Shown piece by piece: positions 38,013 to 45,629 of a stretch of 64,000 nucleotides of DNA. The DNA is taken from assembly GCF_038070315.1 (NCBI RefSeq), contig NZ_JBBPCC010000012.1:1-64000 (forward strand), given 5' to 3'. Numbering within the stretch: position 1 is the first letter of the stretch; the number at the start of each line of letters is the position of its first letter. A program made the position numbers and the translations under genes. The stretch is from Paenibacillus_G filicis (GTDB taxonomy: Bacteria; Bacillota; Bacilli; Paenibacillales; NBRC-103111). Under the pieces are notes generated by a model, which made no database searches, was not told the DNA's origin, and saw only the letters and a program-made list of their open reading frames with translations.

Positions 38013-39436
38013 CTGACCAACCGTAAGAATAAGGGGCGAATCCCGCCCCATTCCAGCATACTATCCCGCATCTTTAACAGGCACCTTCGGCATCACATAG
38101 GCTGTCTTCGTTTTCATCAGGCAGTACACTACATTAACCAGCTTACGCATGATGCAGACAATCGCCTGCTGCTTCGTCTTCCCAGCCGCCATCTTCTCCT
38201 CATAGTACGCGTGAAAGTAGGCGTTACGCGGCTCCTTCTTCGTTCGCGTGACGGCTATCTGCCGAATCGCCAAGGCTTTGAACACATCGTGCAGTTCCCG
38301 GTTCCCCTGCTTGCTCTTGTAATTTCGCACCTTATTGCCCGAGCCGCACAGGATCGGCGCTACTCCTGCGAATCTCGCCAGCTTCTCAGCGCTCGGGAAA
38401 CGGTGAATATCTCCAATCTCTGCCACCAGCTCCGCTGCCGTGACTCCTTCAATTCCTGTCATCGTCTCCAACTGGTATCCTAGCTTCTCCATCAGCTCCC
38501 GGATTTCCTTCTCCAGCCCTGCCAGTTCCTCTTCATTAAACCGAATGTTTCTTACCAAGCTTCGCACAATCGCATCCCGCTTATCCTGAAACTCCCGTAT
38601 CGTATCTCCATCCGTCTCGACCAGATTCAGGATTTGCTCAGCCTTCTTCCCGGATAAAGCATAGTTGCTCCGCTCTCTCAGGTACTCCGTCAGGCCTTCA
38701 ACGCTTACGTGTTTCAGGTGGACGGAGGATGGATAGTCGTTCCAGAAGGCCAGCGCCGTCTTTCCATCCACTTCCGAAAAGAATTTCTTGTAACTCGGGT
38801 AAACATACCCCAGTTGCTGGTGAAGCTTCTTCACCAATCCACTCTGGTTCTTCACGATCCAGCGCCTCTGGGTCACAAGTTGGCTAATCGCCCAGTACAA
38901 GTCTTGAGGCTTCGCATCGGGCAACTGCTCCCACTCGTCTCGCAGCACCTTCGCCACACATTCCGCATCCCAGCTATCTGACTTCTGGACTGTTACGTGG
39001 CTTTTACGTCTCGACGCAGACAGCGCCGGATTCACTTCCTTCACCGGATATTTCTTCTCCGTCAAGTATAGGGCCAGCGACCTGCCGTAACCCCCTACAT
39101 CCTCCAAGCCATAGACCGCGCTATAGCCCCGCTTGACATGCTTCTTCACTTCCTTTTCCAGAAGCGGAAACATAGCAGGCTTGTTCTCGAAACGGATTTC
39201 TCCCAGCTTTTTATTCCAAGCGTCGAGGATCACCGCCGTATGGTGCTGCTTATGCAGGTCAACCCCGACATAGATCGCCTTCTCACGCTGTGTCATTACT
39301 CATCATTCCTTCCTTAGGGTAGGACGGGCAGCATCCTCGGAAGAGAATCGGGTTAGCTTCCACCTAAGCCTGCATCCTCAGTTCGAGCGGACAAGCCGCA
39401 AAGACACGTTAGCAGAGTCTTAAGCTTCGATTTCCC
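38013..39436 (-). mobile_element. IS110-family insertion sequence (approximate limits)
   Basis: The element comprises a full-length transposase gene and non-coding ends. The lower boundary is placed near 38013 because the Rhs core frame resumes there after an unrelated GCTGACCAACCG stretch. The upper boundary is unknown; I extend it to the stop of the next gene. IS110 elements lack clear inverted repeats and encode a bridge RNA in a non-coding end, here most likely in 39297-39436 upstream of the transposase. Confidence 0.6.
38061..39296 (-). CDS. IS110-family transposase (DEDD recombinase)
   Basis: A 411-residue RNA-guided recombinase. The N-terminal RuvC-like DEDD domain is visible: YVGVDLHKQHH (first Asp), YGLEDVGGYGRSLA (Glu), and KSDSWDAECVAKVL (last two Asp). 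A central coiled coil at about 220-275 links to the Transposase_20 domain with MTGIEGVTAAELVAEIGDIH near 285, then FAGVAPILCGSGNKVRNYKS, holding the conserved serine region. Length is normal and the frame is open, so it is probably active. It lies inside the Rhs/IS graveyard, where it abuts an Rhs core. The upstream non-coding end should carry the bridge RNA that pairs with target and donor. Confidence 0.93.
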   Translation of the reverse strand: MTQREKAIYVGVDLHKQHHTAVILDAWNKKLGEIRFENKPAMFPLLEKEVKKHVKRGYSAVYGLEDVGGYGRSLALYLTEKKYPVKEVNPALSASRRKSHVTVQKSDSWDAECVAKVLRDEWEQLPDAKPQDLYWAISQLVTQRRWIVKNQSGLVKKLHQQLGYVYPSYKKFFSEVDGKTALAFWNDYPSSVHLKHVSVEGLTEYLRERSNYALSGKKAEQILNLVETDGDTIREFQDKRDAIVRSLVRNIRFNEEELAGLEKEIRELMEKLGYQLETMTGIEGVTAAELVAEIGDIHRFPSAEKLARFAGVAPILCGSGNKVRNYKSKQGNRELHDVFKALAIRQIAVTRTKKEPRNAYFHAYYEEKMAAGKTKQQAIVCIMRKLVNVVYCLMKTKTAYVMPKVPVKDAG

Positions 39437-39694
39437 TTATCTACTTTCCGCTTTCAGCCGCCCGGCCACATACGCTTTCTCCAAGCGAAGATGAAGCAGA
39501 GACAATCGTAACTCCTCGGTATATCGGTGAACCCTTCCCAGCAACTCCTCCGCCGTCAGGAGGTCCAGGTCCATCGCACGTTCATACGTATAGTCCAGTA
39601 TCACCATCGTTAGAGCTTCGCTCGTTTGGACTTGCTGGAGCCGTTTGTCTTCTTGCTCCACTAAACTCTCGTACCTTTCTCGTTTCTCCTTCAC
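39437..39694 (-). CDS. Small helical hypothetical protein, partner of the Rep gene
   Basis: 85 residues, highly charged and helical (MKEKRERYESLVEQEDKRLQ...), probably a coiled coil, no TM segment. It follows the rolling-circle Rep gene in the same direction and shares its GC content, so both likely belong to one integrated element. A GC-rich tract of seven C on the plus strand (G on the minus strand) directly upstream serves as ribosome binding site. No family recognised. Confidence 0.5.
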   Translation of the reverse strand: MKEKRERYESLVEQEDKRLQQVQTSEALTMVILDYTYERAMDLDLLTAEELLGRVHRYTEELRLSLLHLRLEKAYVAGRLKAESR

Positions 39695-39890
39695 GTACCG
39701 TCCCCCCCATCGCTTCTAGAAAATGGTAATTAATTCCTTATCGGCAAGCATAGTACGCTTCCCAGAAGAAATTCAAGCCCTTTTTTTAAAGTGTGGGGAA
39801 CTTCGTTTTTAAAGTGGCATATAAGTACACACAGCCTACTCTAGCCAGCTACATGCTTCCGTCATGCTTCCTTTCCATTCCCGCTTTAAA

Positions 39891-40742
39891 TCACTCAGTT
39901 TGGCTCGAGCTTAGCCGATAGGTCTCCAACTCCATATAATCCAAGTATTCCGCAGGAAATCGGCGCGACTCGACGAGATACGGTTGATAGCCATGACTCC
40001 TCAGGTCCTTCATCATCTCGTCGTAATCTCCCTTCATTCTCGTTGGCTGGATCAGGTTCTTGCTCTGCAGCAACAACCGCTTCCCATAGGAGCGTTCATC
40101 CTCTTTAAACACCCTCAGGTTATTCAGCATATCTTGCTTCAGTCGGTTTCGGCGTTCTTCCATCGGCAGTCCATAGATCGTTCGATAATCCACGCGCCCT
40201 TGGCCCCAAAGCGCCTGAAACGTCTGATCCTTCAAGACCTGCTCCGGGAGGCGGGGAAGGTTAGCCAGAACGTGAAAGTGCAGCGTTCCGCGCTTCTGAA
40301 ACGACCGAACAGCCAAATATTTAAAATCTCCATACCACTCCCTCATCCGCTTCACCCAGTTCTCGAAGTCTCGTCCTCCTTCTTCCAACGTGATATCCGT
40401 TCTCTCATACGTCAAGGTGATGAACTTATCTCCCGGGCGGAAATTCAGGTCCATCAGGTGGCAGAACTTCTCCCGCTCAGCTAAAGTCAGCCTTCCAGGT
40501 CTGGGCATCCTCTCCCGGTGCTTCTTGGGCTGTTCTTCCTCCCCTACAGGCTCATAGATGGCGGAGCGAAGCAACTTCTCCATAGCGGAGAGCTTCGGGT
40601 CGGCCCGTATCGCCGCTCTCGCGGCCTCGCGCTGGGCCTTCGTTAGACGCGGATTCATTCCCGCAGGGTATATCTTTCTCCCATAGCGCTTCACTCGCAC
40701 ATAGTCCCCAATTCTTACCATCTGGCAGTTATATCCGCCCAT
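39891..40742 (-). CDS. Rolling-circle replication initiator-like protein (HUH endonuclease)
   Basis: About 283 residues. KFITLTYERTD (motif 1, FLTLT-like) and LHFHVLANLP with the His-hydrophobic-His pair H158/H160 (motif 2; numbering from the ATG three codons earlier) define an HUH nuclease that would nick one strand at an origin. The usual third motif, a catalytic tyrosine in a 'Y-x-x-K-Y' context just before GKRLLLQSKNL, is not evident: that place reads MLNNLRVFKEDERSYGK, so either Tyr222 or another tyrosine is used or the protein is inactive. The start at 40742 fits GGGAGG 9 bases upstream. It probably came with an integrated single-stranded-DNA plasmid or phage; the long non-coding tract upstream holds candidate origin structures. 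Confidence 0.7.
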   Translation of the reverse strand: MGGYNCQMVRIGDYVRVKRYGRKIYPAGMNPRLTKAQREAARAAIRADPKLSAMEKLLRSAIYEPVGEEEQPKKHRERMPRPGRLTLAEREKFCHLMDLNFRPGDKFITLTYERTDITLEEGGRDFENWVKRMREWYGDFKYLAVRSFQKRGTLHFHVLANLPRLPEQVLKDQTFQALWGQGRVDYRTIYGLPMEERRNRLKQDMLNNLRVFKEDERSYGKRLLLQSKNLIQPTRMKGDYDEMMKDLRSHGYQPYLVESRRFPAEYLDYMELETYRLSSSQTE

Positions 40743-40883
40743 CTTCTTCATCCTCCCTGGTTCATAAGCCCCCTGTGGGCATTTGTTCTAAATAAAGCAG
40801 GGAAGAAGAAGTGTACTCCATGGGGTTCATGGGAAATTGGTGAGGTCCTCAGGATAATACTTCGACGAGTCGAAATGGCGAAA

Positions 40884-40938
40884 AGCCCTTTCCGGCGATT
40901 TTAGGACGATCAGCGTCCGTCTATTCGCCAGAAGGGCT
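40884..40938. repeat. Imperfect cruciform hairpin upstream of Rep
   Basis: AGCCCTT...GGCGA pairs with TCGCC...AAGGGCT, and the intervening arm holds a second small hairpin GGACG-ATCAG-CGTCC. The compound shape is a good candidate for a nick site (double-strand origin) recognised by the adjacent HUH protein. No replication data support this. Confidence 0.55.
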
Positions 40939-41004
40939 ATGGAAAGGCAGGGATAGGAAGGGAACAGCTATTCGAAATCCATACATCAGCTCGATAAGAG
41001 CTGA

Positions 41005-41582
41005 GTGACGAGCGAAGCGAAGTCCTCCGAGCGTAGCGAGGATGGTCATGCTTCATACGCTTCATAGAAGACATGACTTTCCCTTATTCAGAAGTAGAAG
41101 CTTCGCCAAAACCTTTCTTCATTCTCTAGTTCCTTGTTGGGCTCAATCAGTTCAGGCTGTTCCTTTATCAGGGTTAAGGACTCAAAGGCTTAGCCCTTAC
41201 CTTCCGGCCTTCAGGGAAGGACAGAATGTTCAGGTGTAGAAGTTTTGGTTCTACTTCTGAATATCCGCTCCACTTTTATTCGTTTTATACGCACACGCCT
41301 GACAGGTGCCTATTTCCTACTTAACAGAAGACTTTCACATACAAACTCATAGAGAGCCTGTAGCGGCCACATCGAAGCTCATAACCGTTTCATCACATGG
41401 CAACGATCCTCGGCGTCTATCTTTTCGTATATTCATTCGACATCTCGTATATAAATACGCTATTATTCGAATTATTAGATTCATTCGCAGGCATTGATCT
41501 AAAATCGATAACAATTATTTTTATTTCCTTTCTTCCCGTCCTATCCTCGCTACGCTCGGAGGACTTCGCTTCGCTCCGTCAC
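41005..41582. repeat. 38-bp inverted repeat pair flanking about 500 bp
   Basis: Copy 1 (41005-41042) and copy 2 (41544-41582) are inverted copies that differ by a single inserted base. Each contains GCGAAGCGAAGTCCTCCGAG in one orientation. Between them lies a second, perfect 14-bp inverted pair (ATTCAGAAGTAGAA at 41086-41099 and its complement at 41249-41262). Folded as single-stranded DNA the whole stretch would form a long stem with a branched interior. Confidence 0.85.
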
Positions 41583-41873
41583 CTTGACCTTGAAGGCTTC
41601 TTCTCTTTAAATGAATGGCTACAGCTGTCTAGGAAGTGGCAGACTGCCATCATCAGTCATTTCTAAGGGATAGGTCGATCGGGGGAAGGCACCACCATCT
41701 ACGGGCACATACGGGCGCTTAGCCTTCAAGCAGAAGCTCGGGATCATTAGTCCGGTTTAGACTTTTTCTTCTAACTCCGAGAGAACTAAGCATGTATTAA
41801 TAAAGTAAAGGGTTGTGTGGACGTGCTGCCTCGGCCAAGTGTAGTTTTGGATTATATTGGGTATATGGAAAGA

Positions 41874-41906
41874 AACCACAACGCGAGGGTTAGTCGCATT
41901 GTGGTT
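41874..41906 (-). terminator. Terminator after candidate immunity gene 2
   Basis: AACCACAACGCGA with TCGCATTGTGGTT, loop GGGTTAG, followed on the minus strand by TTTCTTTCC. It starts about 10 bases past the stop of the gene at 41917 and nearly duplicates the terminator at 33632-33666. Confidence 0.85.
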
Positions 41907-41916
41907 AGAGAACGAC

Positions 41917-42165
41917 TTATAACTTTGTGATGTTCATTAATTGTTTGTCTAAATTCCAATCAACTGGCTTCTTTTTTTCATTCAACCAAGGTGCCCCCTC
42001 TTTTAACCACATAGCCCTATAGGTATCAACAGATTTTCCATGTACTAAGTCATCGTAACCAGATTGAAAGCCACAACACGGACAAACATTGAAATTTGGT
42101 GCACCAGATTCAAGGTACTGTGGTTTGTTCAACTTGTCGTATCCACATACTATACAAGTATTCAA
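41917..42165 (-). CDS. Cysteine-rich CPCC-type protein, candidate immunity for the adjacent Rhs toxin
   Basis: 82 residues with a zinc-ribbon-like pattern: CIVCGY at the N-terminus and CPCCGF near residue 28. This CPCC signature is seen in small proteins that commonly stand beside polymorphic toxins. It starts 16 bases after the Rhs toxin-tail gene, on the same strand, exactly where an immunity gene is expected, and ends in its own terminator. Function as antitoxin is inferred from position; the zinc-binding is inferred from cysteines. Confidence 0.65.
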   Translation of the reverse strand: MNTCIVCGYDKLNKPQYLESGAPNFNVCPCCGFQSGYDDLVHGKSVDTYRAMWLKEGAPWLNEKKKPVDWNLDKQLMNITKL

Positions 42166-42181
42166 AATAAAAACCTACCCA

Positions 42182-43003
42182 TCATTTCAAATTTAAGAAG
42201 AACAGAACTCCTGACATTCCATAGTCTGGTTTCATATACGTTCCTATATAGTCACCGCCACCATGGGTAATAACTAATTCGTTAGTTCTCTTGTTGAAGG
42301 TAGCCGCTCTACCATTTTCAAGAACTTTAAAGAAAATATTTTTCCCATCTGAGGCGGTTCTTGCTAAATTAAAAGCACCTTCTAGATATTCTTGCTCTGA
42401 GATATTACCAAATTCTTTTTGCTTTTTAACATGCTTCATATAATGTTCTTCAAAATTCTCAAACATATCAAATGCTGCTTTTGATGCCTTTTTTAATTTA
42501 TTTGCAAAACTTATCGTTTTAGTAATTTTACTACCGGGGTTAACCAGCATTTCTAGACCCAACATGAATCCGGAGCCAAACTCACTTGCACCTGATGACA
42601 TTGTTGATTGATAAATATCATGATACATTTGTCGTTGTTGGCTTTGACTTGCTGTATTATAGGCCAACGAGTCTCCTGCTGCCCATCTTGCAAGTCTATC
42701 TTGGTAAGGGTAATAATATGTATCCACATTTTTACCATTCCATATCTCTGATGCTCCATCGTGTAATATGTCATCTTCATATCTTGAGTTATTGGCAGGG
42801 TCATCGCAAGCACCGGAATGAGCATACTTACCGTCAGCAGATGTGCACCAATGTCCTGTCGGGTCAATCCACTTCAGGGGATTGTTTGTAACATACGTAT
42901 ACAAATTCAAACTCAGCGGATTCGTAAGTTCCCCTTCATACGTATCCTCATTAATAAACCGCCCTATGCTCGGATCATACCATCCGCCTCGGAAAAACTG
43001 CAA
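42182..43003 (-). CDS. Rhs core end plus toxin tip (copy C), 5'-truncated
   Basis: The frame reads from GGWYDPSIGRF and FINEDTYEGELTNPLSLNLY to NNPLKWIDPTGHWC, the end of an RHS-repeat core, then a pre-toxin region, then a C-terminal domain of about 100 residues (HYMKHVKKQKEFGNISEQEY ... ATFNKRTNELVITHGGGDYI...YMKPD). The last part resembles BECR-fold nuclease tips (colicin D/E5-like) with its 'H-x3-H' and 'Y-x-KPD' pattern; this is an inference. A TAA lies four codons before the TTG at 43003, so the huge N-terminal Rhs shell is missing. No ribosome binding site is evident: this is probably a silent, displaced tip cassette that could swap into a full Rhs gene by core recombination. Confidence 0.75.
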   Translation of the reverse strand: MQFFRGGWYDPSIGRFINEDTYEGELTNPLSLNLYTYVTNNPLKWIDPTGHWCTSADGKYAHSGACDDPANNSRYEDDILHDGASEIWNGKNVDTYYYPYQDRLARWAAGDSLAYNTASQSQQRQMYHDIYQSTMSSGASEFGSGFMLGLEMLVNPGSKITKTISFANKLKKASKAAFDMFENFEEHYMKHVKKQKEFGNISEQEYLEGAFNLARTASDGKNIFFKVLENGRAATFNKRTNELVITHGGGDYIGTYMKPDYGMSGVLFFLNLK

Positions 43004-43195
43004 TCCATGCCGTTATCCCATCACTATTCGATATAACAGAACGACTGAAGCAAGTTTTCCTATTCAGTCAAGATTCCCTCTATATGTTCTTATCCGCCAA
43101 TAATAGTTGGTCGCTATTCCCCCTCTCGTTCTTCACAAAAATAACACCGAAAGACCGTACGTGGTCCTTTTACCTCCGGCAGCTTGGCGGATATG

Positions 43196-43226
43196 CAAAA
43201 AGCGGAGTCCGTTTCATAGACTCCGC
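43196..43226 (-). terminator. Terminator of the S-substituted cysteine operon
   Basis: GCGGAGTC/GACTCCGC stem (43202-43209 with 43219-43226) followed on the minus strand by TTTTT, 32 bases after the stop of the last permease gene. It shows the operon ends here, without an ABC ATPase. Confidence 0.88.
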
Positions 43227-43257
43227 CTTTCATCATAATAAAGTTCCTAGCACTTAC

Positions 43258-43971
43258 TCACCCCGCTACTCCGCCAGCGCTATATACCTTCCATCTCTTC
43301 TCAACGACCGCAGCCAGCCGCTCTATTACCAGTACAATCGCCCAATAGATCAAGGCAACGGCCGCCAGCGGCTCCAGGTAGCTCCAATTTTTACTCGCGA
43401 GCATCATGGCCATGCCGTTGATCTCCATCAACGAGACCATGTAGGCCAGAGAGGAGCCATGTAGAATGCCTACGAACAAGTTGCACATGCCCGGGACGCT
43501 GGCCCCGATCGCTTGCGGGAAGATGACTCGGCGAACGGCTTGGAAGGTCGTCATTCCGACGGAATAAGCAGCCTCTAACTGCCCACCTGGAACCGCTAGA
43601 ATCCCGGAACGAATAATTTCCGACATATAGGCGCCAGCAGTAAGCGATAGGGCGGCAGCGACGAGCACGAACAGCGGAATGTCCTTGGAACGGAAACCCC
43701 AGCCATAGTGATCGGCCAGCGTATCCAGGAGCATCGGCAGACCCAGGTATACGATGAACAAATGCAGCACGACTGGCGTGCCCCGAGTAAACGATACGTA
43801 AAACTCAGCCAGCGGACGGATAACGGCGGGCTTTCTAAGCCGGATGATCGCCACCGCAAGTCCGATGACGAATCCGTTGATCATCGCAGCCAAAGTTAGA
43901 AACAATGTCAGCGGAAGCGCCCCGGCGATGCCGAGGAACGCTTCCCCGAAAAAATGCGGCTCGAACGTCAT
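43258..43971 (-). CDS. Amino-acid ABC transporter permease 2 (TcyM-like)
   Basis: Inner-membrane channel subunit of a polar amino acid importer (HisM/GlnP type), 237 residues from ATG 43971, chosen because GGGAGGAGGAG is directly upstream; an ATG eight codons earlier is less likely. It has about five TM segments and the PF00528 permease loop near residues 150-170 (EAAYSVGMTTFQAVRRVIFP), the EAA motif that docks the ATPase. Last gene of the operon. Two dissimilar permeases side by side is the TcyL/TcyM layout of the Bacillus ytm operon rather than the single-permease yxe layout. Confidence 0.88.
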   Translation of the reverse strand: MTFEPHFFGEAFLGIAGALPLTLFLTLAAMINGFVIGLAVAIIRLRKPAVIRPLAEFYVSFTRGTPVVLHLFIVYLGLPMLLDTLADHYGWGFRSKDIPLFVLVAAALSLTAGAYMSEIIRSGILAVPGGQLEAAYSVGMTTFQAVRRVIFPQAIGASVPGMCNLFVGILHGSSLAYMVSLMEINGMAMMLASKNWSYLEPLAAVALIYWAIVLVIERLAAVVEKRWKVYSAGGVAG

Positions 43972-44050
43972 AGTTGTCTCCTCCTCCCTCTTCATTTGGG
44001 CGCAGCCTGCAGGCTACCAAACCAGAACTTGGCCTGTGTGCCTTAATGGC

Positions 44051-44752
44051 CTAAGTACCTGTCAGCGCCCGTTCATGCCGCTGCAACCTGCGCTCGGCGC
44101 GTCCAAAGAAATATTGAAGAAGCAGGCAAACTGCGTAGTATATGATCGCTAGACTGATATAAACCTCCAGCATGTGGAAATACACTCGACCGATCGCTTC
44201 GCCGCGCCCCATCATATCCATGACGCCAACGGAGAACGCCAGCGAGGTATCCTTGAGACTGGAGATCACGACATTGGACAGATGGGGCATCGCCACGCGA
44301 AGCGCTTGAGGGAGGATGATCCGCATGAAACTGTCCCAGCCGGACAGGCCGACTGAAGCGGCTGCTTCCGATTGGCCGCGATCCACGCTGTTGACCGAAG
44401 CCCGGAAAATCTCCGCTAAGGATGCACCGTTGTTCAGTCCGAAGGTTAGCACGACATACACCGCTGGGGGAACCTCCGGCAGTTGTAACCCGGCCGCCTT
44501 CAGAAGCTCCGGCAATACGTAGAAAATCAGGATCAGTTGAATAATGATGGGCGTGGCGCGAAAGAAAGAAATATAAGCCGCGCATAACCCGTCCGCCACC
44601 GGCCATTTATACAAGCGGGGCACCGCCAGCAGCGCCCCGACTATGCCGCCAAGCACCAGCGAGAAGAACAATATCGTCAAGGAGACAGGCAAATACTCCA
44701 GCAAAATCCAGAAGTAACGCCCTATTAATTGAATGTCAAACGCTTGTCCCAT
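44051..44752 (-). CDS. Amino-acid ABC transporter permease 1 (TcyL-like)
   Basis: 233 residues, five TM segments, with the EAA loop QSEAAASVGLSGWDSFMRII near residue 130 that contacts the ATP-binding subunit. It would pair with the permease at 43258 as a heterodimeric channel. The start ATG has GAGGGTGA upstream and lies 22 bases after the binding-protein stop. The preceding segment ISFFRATPIIIQLILIFYVL is typical of cystine/glutamine-type permeases. Confidence 0.9.
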   Translation of the reverse strand: MGQAFDIQLIGRYFWILLEYLPVSLTILFFSLVLGGIVGALLAVPRLYKWPVADGLCAAYISFFRATPIIIQLILIFYVLPELLKAAGLQLPEVPPAVYVVLTFGLNNGASLAEIFRASVNSVDRGQSEAAASVGLSGWDSFMRIILPQALRVAMPHLSNVVISSLKDTSLAFSVGVMDMMGRGEAIGRVYFHMLEVYISLAIIYYAVCLLLQYFFGRAERRLQRHERALTGT

Positions 44753-44774
44753 CTGCCAGGCTCACCCTCTAAAG

Positions 44775-45629
44775 CTATTTATAGTCCCGCTTCAGCCACT
44801 GCTGAATGAGCTTGGTCAGCGATCCGTCGTCCTTCATTTCTTTGAGCACCTTGTCAATCGCTTCGCTAAGCGGGGAGCCGTCCGCCTTGCGGAAAGCAAA
44901 GTAAATGCCCGATTGCTGGTTAAGGTTGGGACCGACCAGCTTGAGCTTGGCATCCGCCGTCCGGTTCAGGTTGGCAGCCAGGGAAGAATCGATGATCGTA
45001 GCGTCCACACGGCCGGACTTGATCTGCGTAACGGCATCGGTGATCTCGCCGTAGACGATTTTCACCGCATCCTGATTCGCTTTGTTGTATCGCTCAATGA
45101 CCGCAGCCGTACTAGTCGAAGGCGTGACCAGCACGGACTTCCCCTTAAGATCATCAATCGATTGAATGATGTTGTTGGATTCGTTCACGGCTACCATCGT
45201 TTTAGACGAATCGTATAGTTCTTTATTGAATAAGTATTTGGCTTTGCGCTCTTCGTTTTGCTCCAGATGCATGGCTATAAATTCAATTTTCTTGGTATCC
45301 AGACTCAAGAACAGATTCGCCAGATCCCCGGTGACAAATTCAAACTCATACTCAGGAAGGCGCTTGTCAATCTCCCGGACCAGTTCCACGTCATAGCCAG
45401 TCAGCTTCCCGCTCTCGTTCAAGAAGGATACGTTCGGCACGACCGGGTTGGTGCCTACCTTTATTTTCTTCGGGGTTGCTTCCTTGGCTGATGCCGGGCT
45501 CCCCGCACCTGCAGGAGCGGATGCTTGCGTTACATCCGTAACGGCTTTGGCCCCGCAGCCCGCCGCCAGTACGGCCATCATGACCGCAACAAGGAATACC
45601 AACATCTTATGACGATATCCAACCTTCAC
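44775..45629 (-). CDS. Amino-acid ABC transporter substrate-binding lipoprotein (TcyK-like)
   Basis: Extracellular receptor (family 3, SBP_bac_3) of 284 residues. The start is GTG 45629, eight bases after GGGGG, giving a signal peptide with lipobox LAAGC. The binding fold is clear: GKLTGYDVELVREIDKRLPE near residue 80, then FLSLDTKKIEFIAMHLEQ, and the SP/T-rich hinge LKGKSVLVTPSTSTAAVIER. GTG overlaps the stop of the amidohydrolase gene (GTGA), so translation is coupled. The operon suggests its ligand is cystine or an S-substituted cysteine. Confidence 0.9.
   Translation of the reverse strand: MKVGYRHKMLVFLVAVMMAVLAAGCGAKAVTDVTQASAPAGAGSPASAKEATPKKIKVGTNPVVPNVSFLNESGKLTGYDVELVREIDKRLPEYEFEFVTGDLANLFLSLDTKKIEFIAMHLEQNEERKAKYLFNKELYDSSKTMVAVNESNNIIQSIDDLKGKSVLVTPSTSTAAVIERYNKANQDAVKIVYGEITDAVTQIKSGRVDATIIDSSLAANLNRTADAKLKLVGPNLNQQSGIYFAFRKADGSPLSEAIDKVLKEMKDDGSLTKLIQQWLKRDYK

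Larger units (their letters stand above)
40743..41873. other. 1.1-kb non-coding region with nested inverted repeats, candidate origin of the Rep element
   Basis: No supported gene is seen in this stretch. It contains a small palindrome TTCGAC-GA-GTCGAA (40861-40874), a long imperfect hairpin (40884-40938), and two nested inverted repeats (separate entries). Such non-coding structured DNA beside an HUH Rep gene is what double-strand and single-strand origins look like. The part from 41660 onward shows nothing I can name. Confidence 0.5.
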
